A stretch of DNA of 60,002 nt, taken from NCBI RefSeq assembly GCF_002263215.1, contig NZ_NLFK01000012.1, forward strand, positions 1 to 60,002. Direction: 5' to 3'. The stretch is from Actinobacillus seminis (lineage in GTDB: Bacteria; Pseudomonadota; Gammaproteobacteria; Enterobacterales; Pasteurellaceae). The position numbers and the translations under genes were made by a program. The number at the start of each line of letters is the position of its first letter. Position 1 is the stretch's first letter. The notes below the pieces were generated by a model, which did not search any database, was not told the origin of the DNA, and worked only from the letters and a program-made list of their open reading frames with translations. Positions 50,915-60,002 of the stretch are shown here, piece after piece.

Positions 50915-51469
50915 ATGACAGAAAATACACCTAAAAAACGTTGGTATGTATTGCAGGCATTTTCAGGCTTTGAAGGTCGTGTAGCGGCAACATTACGTGA
51001 ATATATTAAATTGCACCAAATGGAAGATCAATTTGGCGAGGTGTTGGTGCCAACTGAAGAAGTGGTTGAAAATGTCGGTGGAAAACGTCGCAAAAGTGAG
51101 CGTAAATATTTCCCGGGTTATGTGCTCGTGCAAATGGAGATGAATGATTATACGTGGCAATTGGTTCGTAGTGTTCCACGCGTAATGGGATTTATTGGCG
51201 GTACTCCGGATAAACCGGCGCCAATCAGCAATCGTGAAGCGGATATCATTTTGAATCGTCTTGAGCAAAATTCAGATAAGCCGAAACCGAGAACGACCTT
51301 CCAGCCGGGTGAAGAAGTGCGTGTTACTGAAGGACCGTTCGCTGACTTTAATGGAACCGTGGAAGAAATTGATTATGAAAAAGGTCGCCTTAAAGTTTCC
51401 GTTTCTATCTTTGGTCGGGCTACTCCGGTTGAACTTGAATTTGGTCAAGTAGAAAAAGTTAATGGTTAA
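50915..51469 (+). CDS. nusG: Transcription termination/antitermination factor NusG
   Basis: Binds RNA polymerase and links it to Rho or the ribosome. 184 residues: N-terminal NGN domain ([28 protein letters not shown]) and C-terminal KOW domain ([21 protein letters not shown], core EGPFADFNG). Co-transcribed with secE. Confidence 0.98.
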   Translation: MTENTPKKRWYVLQAFSGFEGRVAATLREYIKLHQMEDQFGEVLVPTEEVVENVGGKRRKSERKYFPGYVLVQMEMNDYTWQLVRSVPRVMGFIGGTPDKPAPISNREADIILNRLEQNSDKPKPRTTFQPGEEVRVTEGPFADFNGTVEEIDYEKGRLKVSVSIFGRATPVELEFGQVEKVNG

Positions 51470-51486
51470 TTTTAATTTTGTGAAAA

Positions 51487-51522
51487 CGAAACCGTTTGTT
51501 GCCAAGGTGACAGGCGGTTTTT
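51487..51522 (+). terminator. Terminator after nusG
   Basis: AAACCG and CGGTTT arms around about 20 bases, followed by TTTTCT. Weaker than the others, and may allow read-through to rplK. Confidence 0.6.
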
Positions 51523-51629
51523 TCTAAATGCAGATAAATAAACAAAATTGCTTGAAAAAACACCGCACTTTCTATATAATTCGCACCCTATTATGGGCAA
51601 GTTATCTTGCTCATATTTTTGTAAACTAG

Positions 51630-52100
<471 letters not shown>

Positions 52101-52103
52101 TCA

Positions 52104-52793
52104 ATGGCTAAACTTACCAAACGTATGAAAGCAATTAAAGCTGTCGTGGATTCAACCAAACAATATGAAATCAACGAAGCGATTGCAGTATTAAAACAAT
52201 TTACTTCATCTAAATTTGTAGAAAGCGTTGATGTCGCAGTAAATTTAGGGATTGATGCGCGTAAATCTGATCAAAACGTACGTGGCGCAACCGTATTACC
52301 GCATGGTACAGGTCGTTCTGTTCGTGTTGCCGTGTTTACCCAAGGTGCAAATGCAGATGCTGCAAAAGCTGCTGGTGCGGATTTGGTTGGCATGGAAGAT
52401 TTAGCGGAACAAATCAAAAAAGGCGAAATGAATTTTGATGTTGTTATCGCTTCTCCGGATGCAATGCGTGTTGTTGGTCAATTAGGTCAAGTATTAGGTC
52501 CACGTGGCTTAATGCCGAACCCGAAAGTGGGCACCGTCACACCAAACGTTGCTGAAGCAGTAAAAAATGCAAAATCTGGTCAGGTTCGTTACCGCAATGA
52601 TAAAAACGGTATCATCCACACTACTATCGGTAAAGCAGATTTTGCTCCAGAACAATTGAAAGAAAACCTTCAAGCATTATTGGTGGCGTTAACCAAAGCA
52701 AAACCAACAACTGCAAAAGGTATTTTTATTAAGAAAGTAAGCATTTCTACTACGCAAGGCGCAGGTGTTGCTGTAGATCAAGCTTCTCTGTAA
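52104..52793 (+). CDS. rplA: 50S ribosomal protein L1
   Basis: 229 residues, normal. Conserved [15 protein letters not shown] and the L1 stalk RNA-binding segment are present. It also acts as translational repressor of the rplKA message. rplJL-rpoBC does not follow; recA does, unlike in E. coli. Confidence 0.98.
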   Translation: MAKLTKRMKAIKAVVDSTKQYEINEAIAVLKQFTSSKFVESVDVAVNLGIDARKSDQNVRGATVLPHGTGRSVRVAVFTQGANADAAKAAGADLVGMEDLAEQIKKGEMNFDVVIASPDAMRVVGQLGQVLGPRGLMPNPKVGTVTPNVAEAVKNAKSGQVRYRNDKNGIIHTTIGKADFAPEQLKENLQALLVALTKAKPTTAKGIFIKKVSISTTQGAGVAVDQASL

Positions 52794-52812
52794 TCTTATT
52801 TTAAGATTTTCA

Positions 52813-52842
52813 AAGGCGCTAGTAATAGCGCCTTTTCTTTTT
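52813..52842 (+). terminator. Terminator after rplA
   Basis: AAGGCGCTA-GTAA-TAGCGCCTT followed by TTCTTTTTTT; ends the secE-to-rplA cluster. Confidence 0.92.
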
Positions 52843-52928
52843 TTCCACAAAGTGCGGTCATTTTTTGACTATTCTTTTTTGATTTTGGATGTTAAGTCAC
52901 ATTTCATGCAAAAAAATAAAAATTTCAC

Positions 52929-52957
52929 TTGATACTGTATATCAGTACAGTTATTAT
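52929..52957 (+). promoter_or_regulatory. recA promoter with LexA (SOS) box
   Basis: -35 TTGATA (52929-52934), 17-base spacer and -10 TATTAT (52952-52957). The spacer holds CTGTATATCAGTACAG (52935-52950), a full match to CTG-N10-CAG, so LexA would cover the promoter. Confidence 0.93.
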
Positions 52958-52996
52958 TATCAGGTAAAAGTAATAATGATTTTTTCGAGGTATAAC

Positions 52997-54094
52997 ATGG
53001 CAGCTAAAGATACAAAAGACAAAGAGCCGAAAGATCCAAAAGAAGCAAAGGCGAAGGCATTGGAAGCCGCATTAGGTCAAATTGAAAAACAATTTGGTAA
53101 AGGTTCTATCATGAAATTAGGTGAAACCCAAACGTTGGATGTGGAGTCTATTTCTACTGGTTCGCTGAGCTTAGATGTGGCTTTGGGGATTGGCGGTTTG
53201 CCGATGGGACGGATTGTGGAAATTTTTGGACCGGAATCTTCCGGGAAGACCACATTGACTCTTTCCGTTATTGCACAAGCACAAAAACAAGGTAAAACCT
53301 GTGCTTTTATTGATGCAGAACATGCATTAGATCCGATTTATGCCGCGAAATTGGGCGTTGATGTTAAAGAATTACTGGTGTCGCAACCGGATAATGGTGA
53401 GCAAGCTTTAGAAATTTGTGATGCGTTGGTACGTTCAGGGGCGGTGGATGTAGTGATCGTTGACTCGGTTGCCGCATTAACGCCGAAAGCGGAAATTGAA
53501 GGTGATATGGGCGACTCACATATGGGACTACAAGCGCGTTTGATGTCACAAGCCTTACGCAAATTAACGGCACAAATTAAAAGCTCCAATTGCTTAGTCG
53601 TATTTATTAATCAAATTCGGATGAAAATCGGCGTAATGTTTGGTAATCCGGAAACAACAACCGGTGGTAACGCATTAAAATTTTATGCCTCTGTTCGTTT
53701 GGATATTCGTCGCGTTGGTGCAGTAAAAGAGGGCGATGAAATTATCGGTAACGAAACCAGGGTGAAAGTGGTGAAAAATAAGGTGGCGCCACCATTCCGT
53801 CAAGTGGAATTCCAAATTTTATATGGTGAAGGAATCTCCAAAAATGGTGAATTAATCGAATTAGGCGTGAAGCACAAATTAGTAGAAAAAGCTGGTGCTT
53901 GGTATTCCTATAGCGGCGAAAAAATAGGACAAGGTAAAGCTAATGCCATGAAATGGTTAATGGAACATCAGGAACAAGCGTTGGAGCTGGAAAATCGATT
54001 ACGTACTGAATTATTGGCGAATCCGGATAAAACGCTTATGGCAGATATTGAACAGGTCGAACATGAAGATGTGTTAGACGATAGCGATTTTTAA
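52997..54094 (+). CDS. recA: Recombinase RecA
   Basis: ATP-dependent strand exchange and SOS coprotease. 365 residues from ATG 52997 (site CGAGG). Walker A is [18 protein letters not shown] and the LexA-cleavage region are standard. The N-terminus carries about 11 extra charged residues ([19 protein letters not shown]) relative to E. coli/H. influenzae before [16 protein letters not shown]. An in-frame ATG further upstream lies within the promoter region and is rejected. Confidence 0.98.
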   Translation: MAAKDTKDKEPKDPKEAKAKALEAALGQIEKQFGKGSIMKLGETQTLDVESISTGSLSLDVALGIGGLPMGRIVEIFGPESSGKTTLTLSVIAQAQKQGKTCAFIDAEHALDPIYAAKLGVDVKELLVSQPDNGEQALEICDALVRSGAVDVVIVDSVAALTPKAEIEGDMGDSHMGLQARLMSQALRKLTAQIKSSNCLVVFINQIRMKIGVMFGNPETTTGGNALKFYASVRLDIRRVGAVKEGDEIIGNETRVKVVKNKVAPPFRQVEFQILYGEGISKNGELIELGVKHKLVEKAGAWYSYSGEKIGQGKANAMKWLMEHQEQALELENRLRTELLANPDKTLMADIEQVEHEDVLDDSDF

Positions 54095-54108
54095 ACAGAA
54101 AACGAGCG

Positions 54109-54136
54109 AAAGTGCGGTCATTTTGACCGCACTTTT
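54109..54136 (+). terminator. Uptake-sequence hairpin between recA and recX
   Basis: AAAGTGCGGTC-ATTTT-GACCGCACTTT: a perfect 11-bp stem and T run. It probably lowers read-through from recA to recX, which is also reported at this position in other bacteria. Confidence 0.7.
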
Positions 54137-54192
54137 GTTAAGTGAGGAGCCATTTGGCAACAAGTTATCGATTTATAGTGTGAGGAGCGGAA

Positions 54193-54660
54193 ATGTCATC
54201 ATTGGCGTTAAGTTACATTGTGAATTTATTATCTCGTCGCGAATATAGCGAATTTGAATTGCGTTGTAAAATGCAAGAAAAAGCCTTTTGTGAAGATGAA
54301 ATCAATCAAGCCTTAAGCCAAGTACAGCAAAAACATTGGCAAAGCGATAAGCGTTTTACCGAAAATTATATTCATGCCCGTGCACAACGTGGTTATGGCT
54401 TTAATCGTATCCGGCAAGAATTAAAACAACTGAAAGGTATTCGATCTCAAGTAATTGATGAAATTATGACGGAATTGGAAATTGATTGGTCGGTATTAGC
54501 ACATACCACATTGCGTAAAAAGTTTCCCGATTATGCTAAATGTGATGATCTAAAAACTAAACAAAAAATTTGGCGTTATATGCTTTCTCATGGTTTTTTT
54601 GCTGATGATTTTAAACAGTATATCGGCATGTCGAAAGAAGAGTCGGAATGGGATGTTTAA
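54193..54660 (+). CDS. recX: RecA regulator RecX
   Basis: Binds the RecA filament and limits its activity. 155 residues, three tandem three-helix repeats; LLSRREYSEFELRCKMQEK and KHWQSDKRFTENYIHARAQRGYG are the typical segments, with cores REYSEFELR and DKRFTENYI. 98 bases after recA. Confidence 0.95.
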   Translation: MSSLALSYIVNLLSRREYSEFELRCKMQEKAFCEDEINQALSQVQQKHWQSDKRFTENYIHARAQRGYGFNRIRQELKQLKGIRSQVIDEIMTELEIDWSVLAHTTLRKKFPDYAKCDDLKTKQKIWRYMLSHGFFADDFKQYIGMSKEESEWDV

Positions 54661-54735
54661 ATAATAATTATTTTTATTAACTATTTGATTTGCATTATAT
54701 TTTTACTGCTTTTTGTATCTTTATTTAAGGTTAAT

Positions 54736-54749
54736 TTGATCTAATTCAT
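54736..54749 (+). promoter_or_regulatory. Possible FNR site upstream of dmsA
   Basis: TTGAT-CTAA-TTCAT, five plus three of the ten FNR core bases (TTGAT-N4-ATCAA). dms operons are anaerobically induced by FNR, so a site is expected; the match is partial. Confidence 0.4.
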
Positions 54750-54814
54750 AAAATCTGTGTTTTATTCATGATTTAATTTCTACCATGGTTGTCCATTACT
54801 ATTTTGGGGGATTT

Positions 54815-57259
54815 ATGGATAAGTTAAATCAGCATTCATCTTGTTCACGACGAACATTTTTAAAGGGGGCTTCTGTTGGATTAGCCGCGGTGGCGGCGGA
54901 TATTTCGCTCCCGTTTAATGTAATGGCAAGCACGGAAAGTATTGCAGCGGAAAGTGCGGTCGTTTCTGAAGAAAAAATTGTGTGGAGTGCTTGTACGGTA
55001 AACTGCGGTAGTCGCTGTCCGTTAAGAATGCACGTTAAAGATAATAAAATTACCTATGTAGAAACCGATAATACCGGCACTGAAACTTATAATTTAGATC
55101 ATCAAGTGCGTGCCTGTTTGCGCGGTCGTTCTATGCGTCGTCGCGTATATAATCCTGACCGTTTAAAATATCCAATGAAACGTATTGGGAAACGAGGTGA
55201 AGGTAAATTTAAACGCATTAGCTGGGATGAAGCATTAACGGAAATTGCCGAGTCATTACAGAAAAATATTGCGAAATATGGTAATGAAAGTATTTATTTA
55301 AACTATGGGACGGGGACATTGGGCGGTACGATAACCAAATCTTGGCCGCCAGGTTCGACCTTAATTGCCCGTTTGATGAATTGTATCGGCGGTTATCTGA
55401 ACCATTACGGAGATTACAGTACTGCGCAAATTGCGGTTGCTTTAGATTATACCTATGGTGGCGGCTGGGCGCTTGGTAATGGAATGGCGGATATTGAAAA
55501 TAGTAAATTAGTGGTGCTATTTGGTAACAATCCGGCAGAAACACGGATGAGTGGTGGCGGTTTAACTTATTGTATCGAACAGGCGCGGGAAAAATCCGGT
55601 GCGAAAATGATCGTGATCGATCCTCGCTATACGGATACCGGTGCGGGACGGGAAGATGAATGGATCCCGATTCGTCCCGGTACCGATGCGGCATTAGTAT
55701 CTGCGCTCGCCTATGTCATGATTACGGAAGATTTAGTGGATCAAGCTTTCCTCGATAAATATTGCGTCGGTTATGATGAAAAAACCTTGCCACAAGATGC
55801 GCCGCGCAATGGACATTACAAGGCTTACATTTTAGGCCAAGGGGATGACGGTATTGCAAAAAAACCGGAATGGGCTGCGAAAATCACCGGTATTCCGCAA
55901 GCGCGTATTGTCAAACTTGCTCGTGAAATTGCAACCGCGAAACCGGCATTTATTGCCCAAGGTTGGGGACCGCAGCGGCGCAGTAATGGCGAATTAATTT
56001 CGCGCGCTATTGCCATGTTGCCAATTTTAACCGGTAATGTCGGCATTCATGGCGGTAATACGGGAGCGAGAGAAAGCGCTTATTCTATTCCATTTGTGCG
56101 TATGCCAACCTTGGAAAATCCGGTAAAAGCTAGCATTCCAATGTTCTTGTGGACAGATGCGATTTTCCGTGCCTATGAAATGACCGCCCTGACTGATGGT
56201 ATTCGTGGTGTGGAGAAATTAACTGCGCCGATTAAAGTGATTTGGAATTATGCGGGTAACTGTTTAATTAACCAACATTCGGAAATTAACCGCACTCATG
56301 AAATCTTGCAAAATGAAGATCAATGCGAGTTGATCATCACCATTGATAACCACATGACCTCCACTGCAAAATACAGTGATATTTTATTGCCGGATTGTAC
56401 TGCGTCCGAACAAATGGATTTTGCCTTAGATGCTTATGTTGCTAATATGAATTATGTGATTTTTGCCGATCAAGTGGTTAGCCCATCTTTTGAATGCCGC
56501 AATATTTACGATATGTTATCGAGTTTAGCAGAGAAATTAGGTGTAAAAGAAAAATTCACCGAGGGAAGAACGCAAGAGGAATGGTTACGTCATATTTATG
56601 AACAGTCCCGTGCAAATCTTCCGGAATTACCAACCTTTGAGGAATTTAGAAAACAAGGGATTTTCAAAAAAGTCGATCCAAAGGGCTTTTATGTGGCATA
56701 CAAAGACTTTAGGGAAAATCCAGAAGCCAATCCGTTAAAAACACCATCAGGAAAAATTGAAATTTACTCTTCTCGCCTTGCGGAGATAGCCAAAACATGG
56801 GTATTAAAAGAAGATGAAGTGATTCATCCATTGCCAATTCATGCGGATAGCTTTGAGCATTATGGTGATCCGTTGATGGAAAAGTTCCCCTTACAGCTCA
56901 CAGGGTTCCACTACAAAGCACGTACTCATTCGACTTATGGTAATGTTGATGTGTTGAAATGCGCCAATCCGCAAGAAGTGTGGATTAATCCAATTGATGC
57001 ACAACCAAGAAATATTAAAAATGGCGATATGATCCGTATTTTTAATGATCGCGGTGAAGTACGTATTCATGCCAAAGTGACACCGCGAATTATCCCGGGC
57101 GTTGTGGCATTAGGCGAAGGAGCGTGGCATCAAGCGGATATGTTTGGCAACAAAGTGGATCATTCAGGTTGTGTCAACGTATTGACTACGCAACGCCCGT
57201 CGCCACTTGCCAAAGGGAATCCGCAACATTCCAACTTAGTGCAAATTGAGAAAGTGTAA
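54815..57259 (+). CDS. dmsA: Dimethyl sulfoxide reductase, catalytic subunit A
   Basis: Molybdenum bis-MGD enzyme reducing DMSO and amine N-oxides in anaerobic respiration. 814 residues from ATG 54815 after GGGGG. Twin-arginine signal SRRTFLKG at 11-18. N-terminal [4Fe-4S] motif C-x3-C-x3-C (CTVNCGSRC) with a fourth cysteine in RACLRGRS. The Mo ligand serine lies in YGDYSTAQ. An in-frame upstream ATG is rejected because it precedes the ribosome site. Confidence 0.97.
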   Translation: MDKLNQHSSCSRRTFLKGASVGLAAVAADISLPFNVMASTESIAAESAVVSEEKIVWSACTVNCGSRCPLRMHVKDNKITYVETDNTGTETYNLDHQVRACLRGRSMRRRVYNPDRLKYPMKRIGKRGEGKFKRISWDEALTEIAESLQKNIAKYGNESIYLNYGTGTLGGTITKSWPPGSTLIARLMNCIGGYLNHYGDYSTAQIAVALDYTYGGGWALGNGMADIENSKLVVLFGNNPAETRMSGGGLTYCIEQAREKSGAKMIVIDPRYTDTGAGREDEWIPIRPGTDAALVSALAYVMITEDLVDQAFLDKYCVGYDEKTLPQDAPRNGHYKAYILGQGDDGIAKKPEWAAKITGIPQARIVKLAREIATAKPAFIAQGWGPQRRSNGELISRAIAMLPILTGNVGIHGGNTGARESAYSIPFVRMPTLENPVKASIPMFLWTDAIFRAYEMTALTDGIRGVEKLTAPIKVIWNYAGNCLINQHSEINRTHEILQNEDQCELIITIDNHMTSTAKYSDILLPDCTASEQMDFALDAYVANMNYVIFADQVVSPSFECRNIYDMLSSLAEKLGVKEKFTEGRTQEEWLRHIYEQSRANLPELPTFEEFRKQGIFKKVDPKGFYVAYKDFRENPEANPLKTPSGKIEIYSSRLAEIAKTWVLKEDEVIHPLPIHADSFEHYGDPLMEKFPLQLTGFHYKARTHSTYGNVDVLKCANPQEVWINPIDAQPRNIKNGDMIRIFNDRGEVRIHAKVTPRIIPGVVALGEGAWHQADMFGNKVDHSGCVNVLTTQRPSPLAKGNPQHSNLVQIEKV

Positions 57260-57269
57260 GGAGTAGAAG

Positions 57270-57890
57270 ATGAGTAAGCAATATGGTTTTTATTTTGACT
57301 CCGAGCGCTGTACGGGGTGCAAAACGTGTGAATTAGCTTGTAAAGATTATAAAGATTTAGATACCGAGGTGAATTTTCGGCGCATTTATGAATATGCCGG
57401 CGGTAATTGGGTGCAGCAGGCGGATGGCTGTTGGAATCAAGATGTATTCGCTTATTATATGTCGATTTCTTGTAATCATTGTGATAATCCGGCTTGTGTG
57501 GCGGTTTGTCCAACCGGTGCAATGCACAAAAACGCTGATGGATTTGTGATTGTCAATGAAGAAATCTGCATTGGATGTCGCTATTGCCGCATGGCTTGTC
57601 CGTATGATGCACCGCAATATGATGCGAAAAAAGGACACATGACCAAATGTGACGGTTGTTATTCGCGCATTCAAGAGGGACAAAAACCGATTTGCGTGAC
57701 GGCTTGCCCGTTACGTGCCTTGGATTTTGCACCAATTGACGAATTGCGAGAAAAATACGGTACGCAAGCATCCATTGCGCCATTACCGCCGACAGAAGTG
57801 ACGTACCCGAATTTGGTGGTGAAAGCCAATAAAAATGCACGCCCAAGTGGTGACGCTACGGGCTTTTTAGCAAACCCGCGGGAGGTGTAG
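57270..57890 (+). CDS. dmsB: DMSO reductase iron-sulfur subunit B
   Basis: Electron-transfer subunit with four [4Fe-4S] clusters. 206 residues; four cysteine groups: CTGCKTCELAC, CNHCDNPACVAVC, CIGCRYCRMAC, and CDGC with CVTAC. Starts 10 bases after dmsA; one base before dmsC. Confidence 0.98.
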   Translation: MSKQYGFYFDSERCTGCKTCELACKDYKDLDTEVNFRRIYEYAGGNWVQQADGCWNQDVFAYYMSISCNHCDNPACVAVCPTGAMHKNADGFVIVNEEICIGCRYCRMACPYDAPQYDAKKGHMTKCDGCYSRIQEGQKPICVTACPLRALDFAPIDELREKYGTQASIAPLPPTEVTYPNLVVKANKNARPSGDATGFLANPREV

Positions 57891-57891
57891 G

Positions 57892-58731
57892 ATGAACGCA
57901 GGATTACATGAATTACCACTGATTTTTTTCACCGTGTTGGCACAAAGTGCGGTCGGTGCATTTTTAGTTTTTACTTTCGTGTTGTTGCAGTCGCAAAATG
58001 ACAAAAGCCGGTGCTATATTTATCGCGTGATGTTTGTGGTATTAGTATTATTGGGGCTTGGTTTTGTTGCTTCAATTCTGCATTTAGGTTCGCCGCTACG
58101 TGCGTTTAATTCGCTCAATCGCGTAGGTGAATCTATGTTGAGTAACGAAATTGCCTCCGGCGCCATATTTTTCGTGCTGGCGGTTTTATATTGGTTGATT
58201 TCTGTTTTAGACAAAATGCCGGTCGCATTAGGAAAACTGTGGCTGATTGTTACCTCCGTTGTCGGCTTGGTATTTATGTATATGATGGCACATGTCTATT
58301 TTCTCGCCACTGTACTAACTTGGCACACCCCATTAACGCCATTAGCCTTTTACCTCACGGTGGTTGTTGGCGGTTTAGCATTAGGGTATGCCTTGCTTGA
58401 ACCGAATAGCGCAAAAAACTATCACTTATCTTGGGTGAAAGGATTATATGCCATTGGTGTGTTGCTGATTGCTATTTGTGTAGTTTATCAAGGAATTTCC
58501 TTGGGACGAATCCACAGCTCCGTACAACAAGCCACGGCATTAGTTCCGGATTACGCACCAATGATGGTGTTGCGTTTATGTTTGTTAGGCATTGCCGCTG
58601 TTTTATTGGTAAAAAGCAAAAATGCAGCGGTATTGCTGCTTGCTGTGGTGTTGACATTTACCGGCGAATTGATTGGACGCACGCTATTTTACGGGTTGCA
58701 TATAACAGCAGGTATGGCGGTTGGCAGTTAA
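57892..58731 (+). CDS. dmsC: DMSO reductase membrane anchor subunit C
   Basis: Quinol-oxidising membrane anchor of the DmsAB dimer. 279 residues with eight membrane segments. N-terminal ELPLIFFTVLAQSAVGAF and C-terminal GELIGRTLFYGLHI match DmsC. An uptake sequence encodes QSAVG. The usual dmsD chaperone gene does not follow; IS debris does. Confidence 0.95.
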   Translation: MNAGLHELPLIFFTVLAQSAVGAFLVFTFVLLQSQNDKSRCYIYRVMFVVLVLLGLGFVASILHLGSPLRAFNSLNRVGESMLSNEIASGAIFFVLAVLYWLISVLDKMPVALGKLWLIVTSVVGLVFMYMMAHVYFLATVLTWHTPLTPLAFYLTVVVGGLALGYALLEPNSAKNYHLSWVKGLYAIGVLLIAICVVYQGISLGRIHSSVQQATALVPDYAPMMVLRLCLLGIAAVLLVKSKNAAVLLLAVVLTFTGELIGRTLFYGLHITAGMAVGS

Positions 58732-58944
58732 TTATCACCACATTTGTTAAAAATTAATCCAAAATACGCCGTACTTTTCTTTCTTTGTGAGCAAAAGGTG
58801 CGATGCTTTTTTAAGGGGTAATGGACAAAAAGCTCACATTTTTATCCATTACACCTATATGTATGCTCATGGTATTTTGAAAAAGGATCTGTGGCAGATT
58901 AGCATAGCTGATATACTACAAAAATGAAGATAATCCATTGTAAA

Positions 58945-59522
58945 TTAAAGAACTCTTTGCAGAAAAACTCCTTGAGTTTTTGTTGCTGAAGTAACAGCCG
59001 GAACTGCTGCTGATTTGCCGAGTATACAACCCAATACAGCAGTCCTGTTTTATCATAAAATCAGGTTGGGCATTGAACATCATTTAGCCATTGAAGCTCA
59101 CGAAATTTTTGAGGGAAAAAATTGAGGTAAATGAAAGCTATTTTGGTGGTCATCGTAAAGGAAAACGAGGGCGAGGTGCGGCTGGGAAAGTCGCCGTATT
59201 CGGTTTGTTAAAGCGTCAAGGAAAGGTGTTTACCGTTGAGGTAGAAAATTCCGAATCAGAATGATGCCTCTCCTTACAAGGAAAATCAAGCCTGACAGTT
59301 GGGTTTATACGGATACCTATCGTAGCTATGATACCCTTGATGTGAGCGAATTTCATTACGAATGAATCAATCATTCCGAGGTGTTTGCGATAAAACAAAA
59401 TTATATCAATGGAATAGAAAATTTTGGGAGTCAAGCGAAGCGAGTACTCCGAAAATATAATGGAATTAACCGAAAAACTTTCCTTTATTCTTGAAAGAAT
59501 GTGAATTTCGGTTTAACTTTGG
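58945..59522 (+). pseudogene. Decayed IS1595-family transposase
   Basis: Frames with many stops and shifts still read TAGTAADL, FEGKIEVNESYFGGHRKGKR, GRGAAGKVAVFGLLKRQGKV, SWVYTDTYRSYDTLDVSEF and ENFGSQAKRVLRKYNG, then [11 protein letters not shown]. This is the IS1016-type transposase order, more diverged than the 21.4-kb copy and with no terminal repeats found. It directly abuts truncated xylA. Confidence 0.85.
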
Positions 59523-59807
59523 TACGCCTAATTTTTGCAAGAATTCAAAGGCAATTTCCGCTTTTTGTTTTGCCGCCTCTAACGGATTGGAGACTTTTTG
59601 CCAGCTACGGTTAAGCGATCCGACCCCAAACATATCATTGCCTTCCCAACAAAAAGTATGCCAATAACATACTGCTAAACGCAGATGTTCTTCCATGGTT
59701 TTACCTAAAATCACTTCTTGTGGATTGTAATGTTTAAACGCAAACGGATTAGTTGAATTTATACCTTCATATTGCACTTTCGCGATTTTGTCGAAGTAGT
59801 TGGACAT
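59520..59807 (-). pseudogene. xylA: Xylose isomerase, first 96 codons only
   Basis: [41 protein letters not shown] and [23 protein letters not shown] match the start of class II xylose isomerase (about 437 residues; shown here by short cores). After LGVP at 59520 the frame enters IS remnant sequence and stops at 59466. All metal-binding residues are lost. The missing 3' part is not elsewhere in the window, so DNA between dmsC and this point was lost. Ribosome site GAGGAGAA is intact. Confidence 0.92.
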
Positions 59808-59912
59808 CGTTCATTCTCCTCTAAGTAGTAAATACTGAAATCCATAGCATAATGACGAAAACTAGAAATGCCTTCAATTACGATATTTCGTTTTTCAATT
59901 TAGATTATTAGT

Positions 59913-59934
59913 TAATGTGTATCAGATCACAAAA
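59913..59934 (-). promoter_or_regulatory. CRP site upstream of xylA
   Basis: TGTGT-ATCAGA-TCACA (59916-59931), nine of ten CRP core bases. A relic of catabolite control of the xylose genes; it may still serve a divergent gene to the right of the window. Confidence 0.65.
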
Positions 59935-60002
59935 GTGAAAAAAGTAATTAACATATAAGATTTAATAATTTAAAAATTATCAAGTAAATGATTTAAAAGT
60001 AT

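Overview
The window reads as chromosomal DNA of a member of the Pasteurellaceae. The Haemophilus-type DNA uptake sequence core AAGTGCGGT (and its complement ACCGCACTT) occurs dozens of times in genes and intergenic hairpins. Gene content and order (ampD-pilABCD-coaE-yacG, fucRIKUAP, oxyR/peroxiredoxin-glutaredoxin/slyX/fkpA/yheO/tusDCB, sdaCA, tRNA-tufB-secE-nusG-rplKA, dmsABC) resemble Haemophilus influenzae and relatives. The genus cannot be fixed from sequence alone.

Layout. 1-2.5 kb: 5' part of a large trimeric autotransporter adhesin gene on the minus strand, split by a one-base shortfall in an A7 tract and carrying a C9 tract. 2.8-4.4 kb: rpoH and ampD. 4.4-9.5 kb: the competence/type IV pilus operon pilABCD with a CRP-S-type site, then coaE, yacG and a small GNAT gene. 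9.5-11.3 kb: a tandem glycine riboswitch controlling an amino acid:Na+ symporter. 11.35-14.3 kb: lipooligosaccharide inner-core genes hldD-waaF-waaC, with waaC frameshifted in another A7 tract. 14.5-21.2 kb: complete L-fucose regulon. 21.4-23.6 kb: an IS1016-like (IS1595 family) element, deoC and a doubly frameshifted DeoR-type regulator. 23.6-28.9 kb: fabR, oxyR, pgdx, slyX, fkpA, yheO and tusDCB. 28.9-29.4 kb: an orphan autotransporter start codon region, probably an adhesin deletion scar. 29.4-33.2 kb: serine catabolism (sdaC-sdaA) and a class II amidotransferase-fold protein. 33.5-38.8 kb: an accessory island with a divergent HTH regulator, two methyltransferase-type proteins and a GIY-YIG/superfamily 2 helicase fusion, interpreted as an atypical restriction-modification or defence system. 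38.8-41.0 kb: tRNA-Ala, gltX and four identical tandem tRNA-Val genes. 41.5-48.4 kb: gltS, dtd, a YchJ-YihY fused frame, a polysaccharide deacetylase, yjgR and coaA. 48.6-52.8 kb: four tRNAs, tufB, secE, nusG, rplK and rplA. 53-54.7 kb: recA with a LexA box, and recX. 54.8-58.7 kb: dmsABC. 58.9-60 kb: a decayed IS1595-type element abutting the first 96 codons of xylA, whose remainder is gone; a CRP site survives upstream.

The strongest candidate for something not well described is the 33.5-38.8 kb island. The second theme is a set of one-base indels, mostly losses in A/T tracts (adhesin, waaC, the deoC-linked regulator twice). They could be contingency switching, gene decay or homopolymer sequencing error; read-level data would be needed to separate these.
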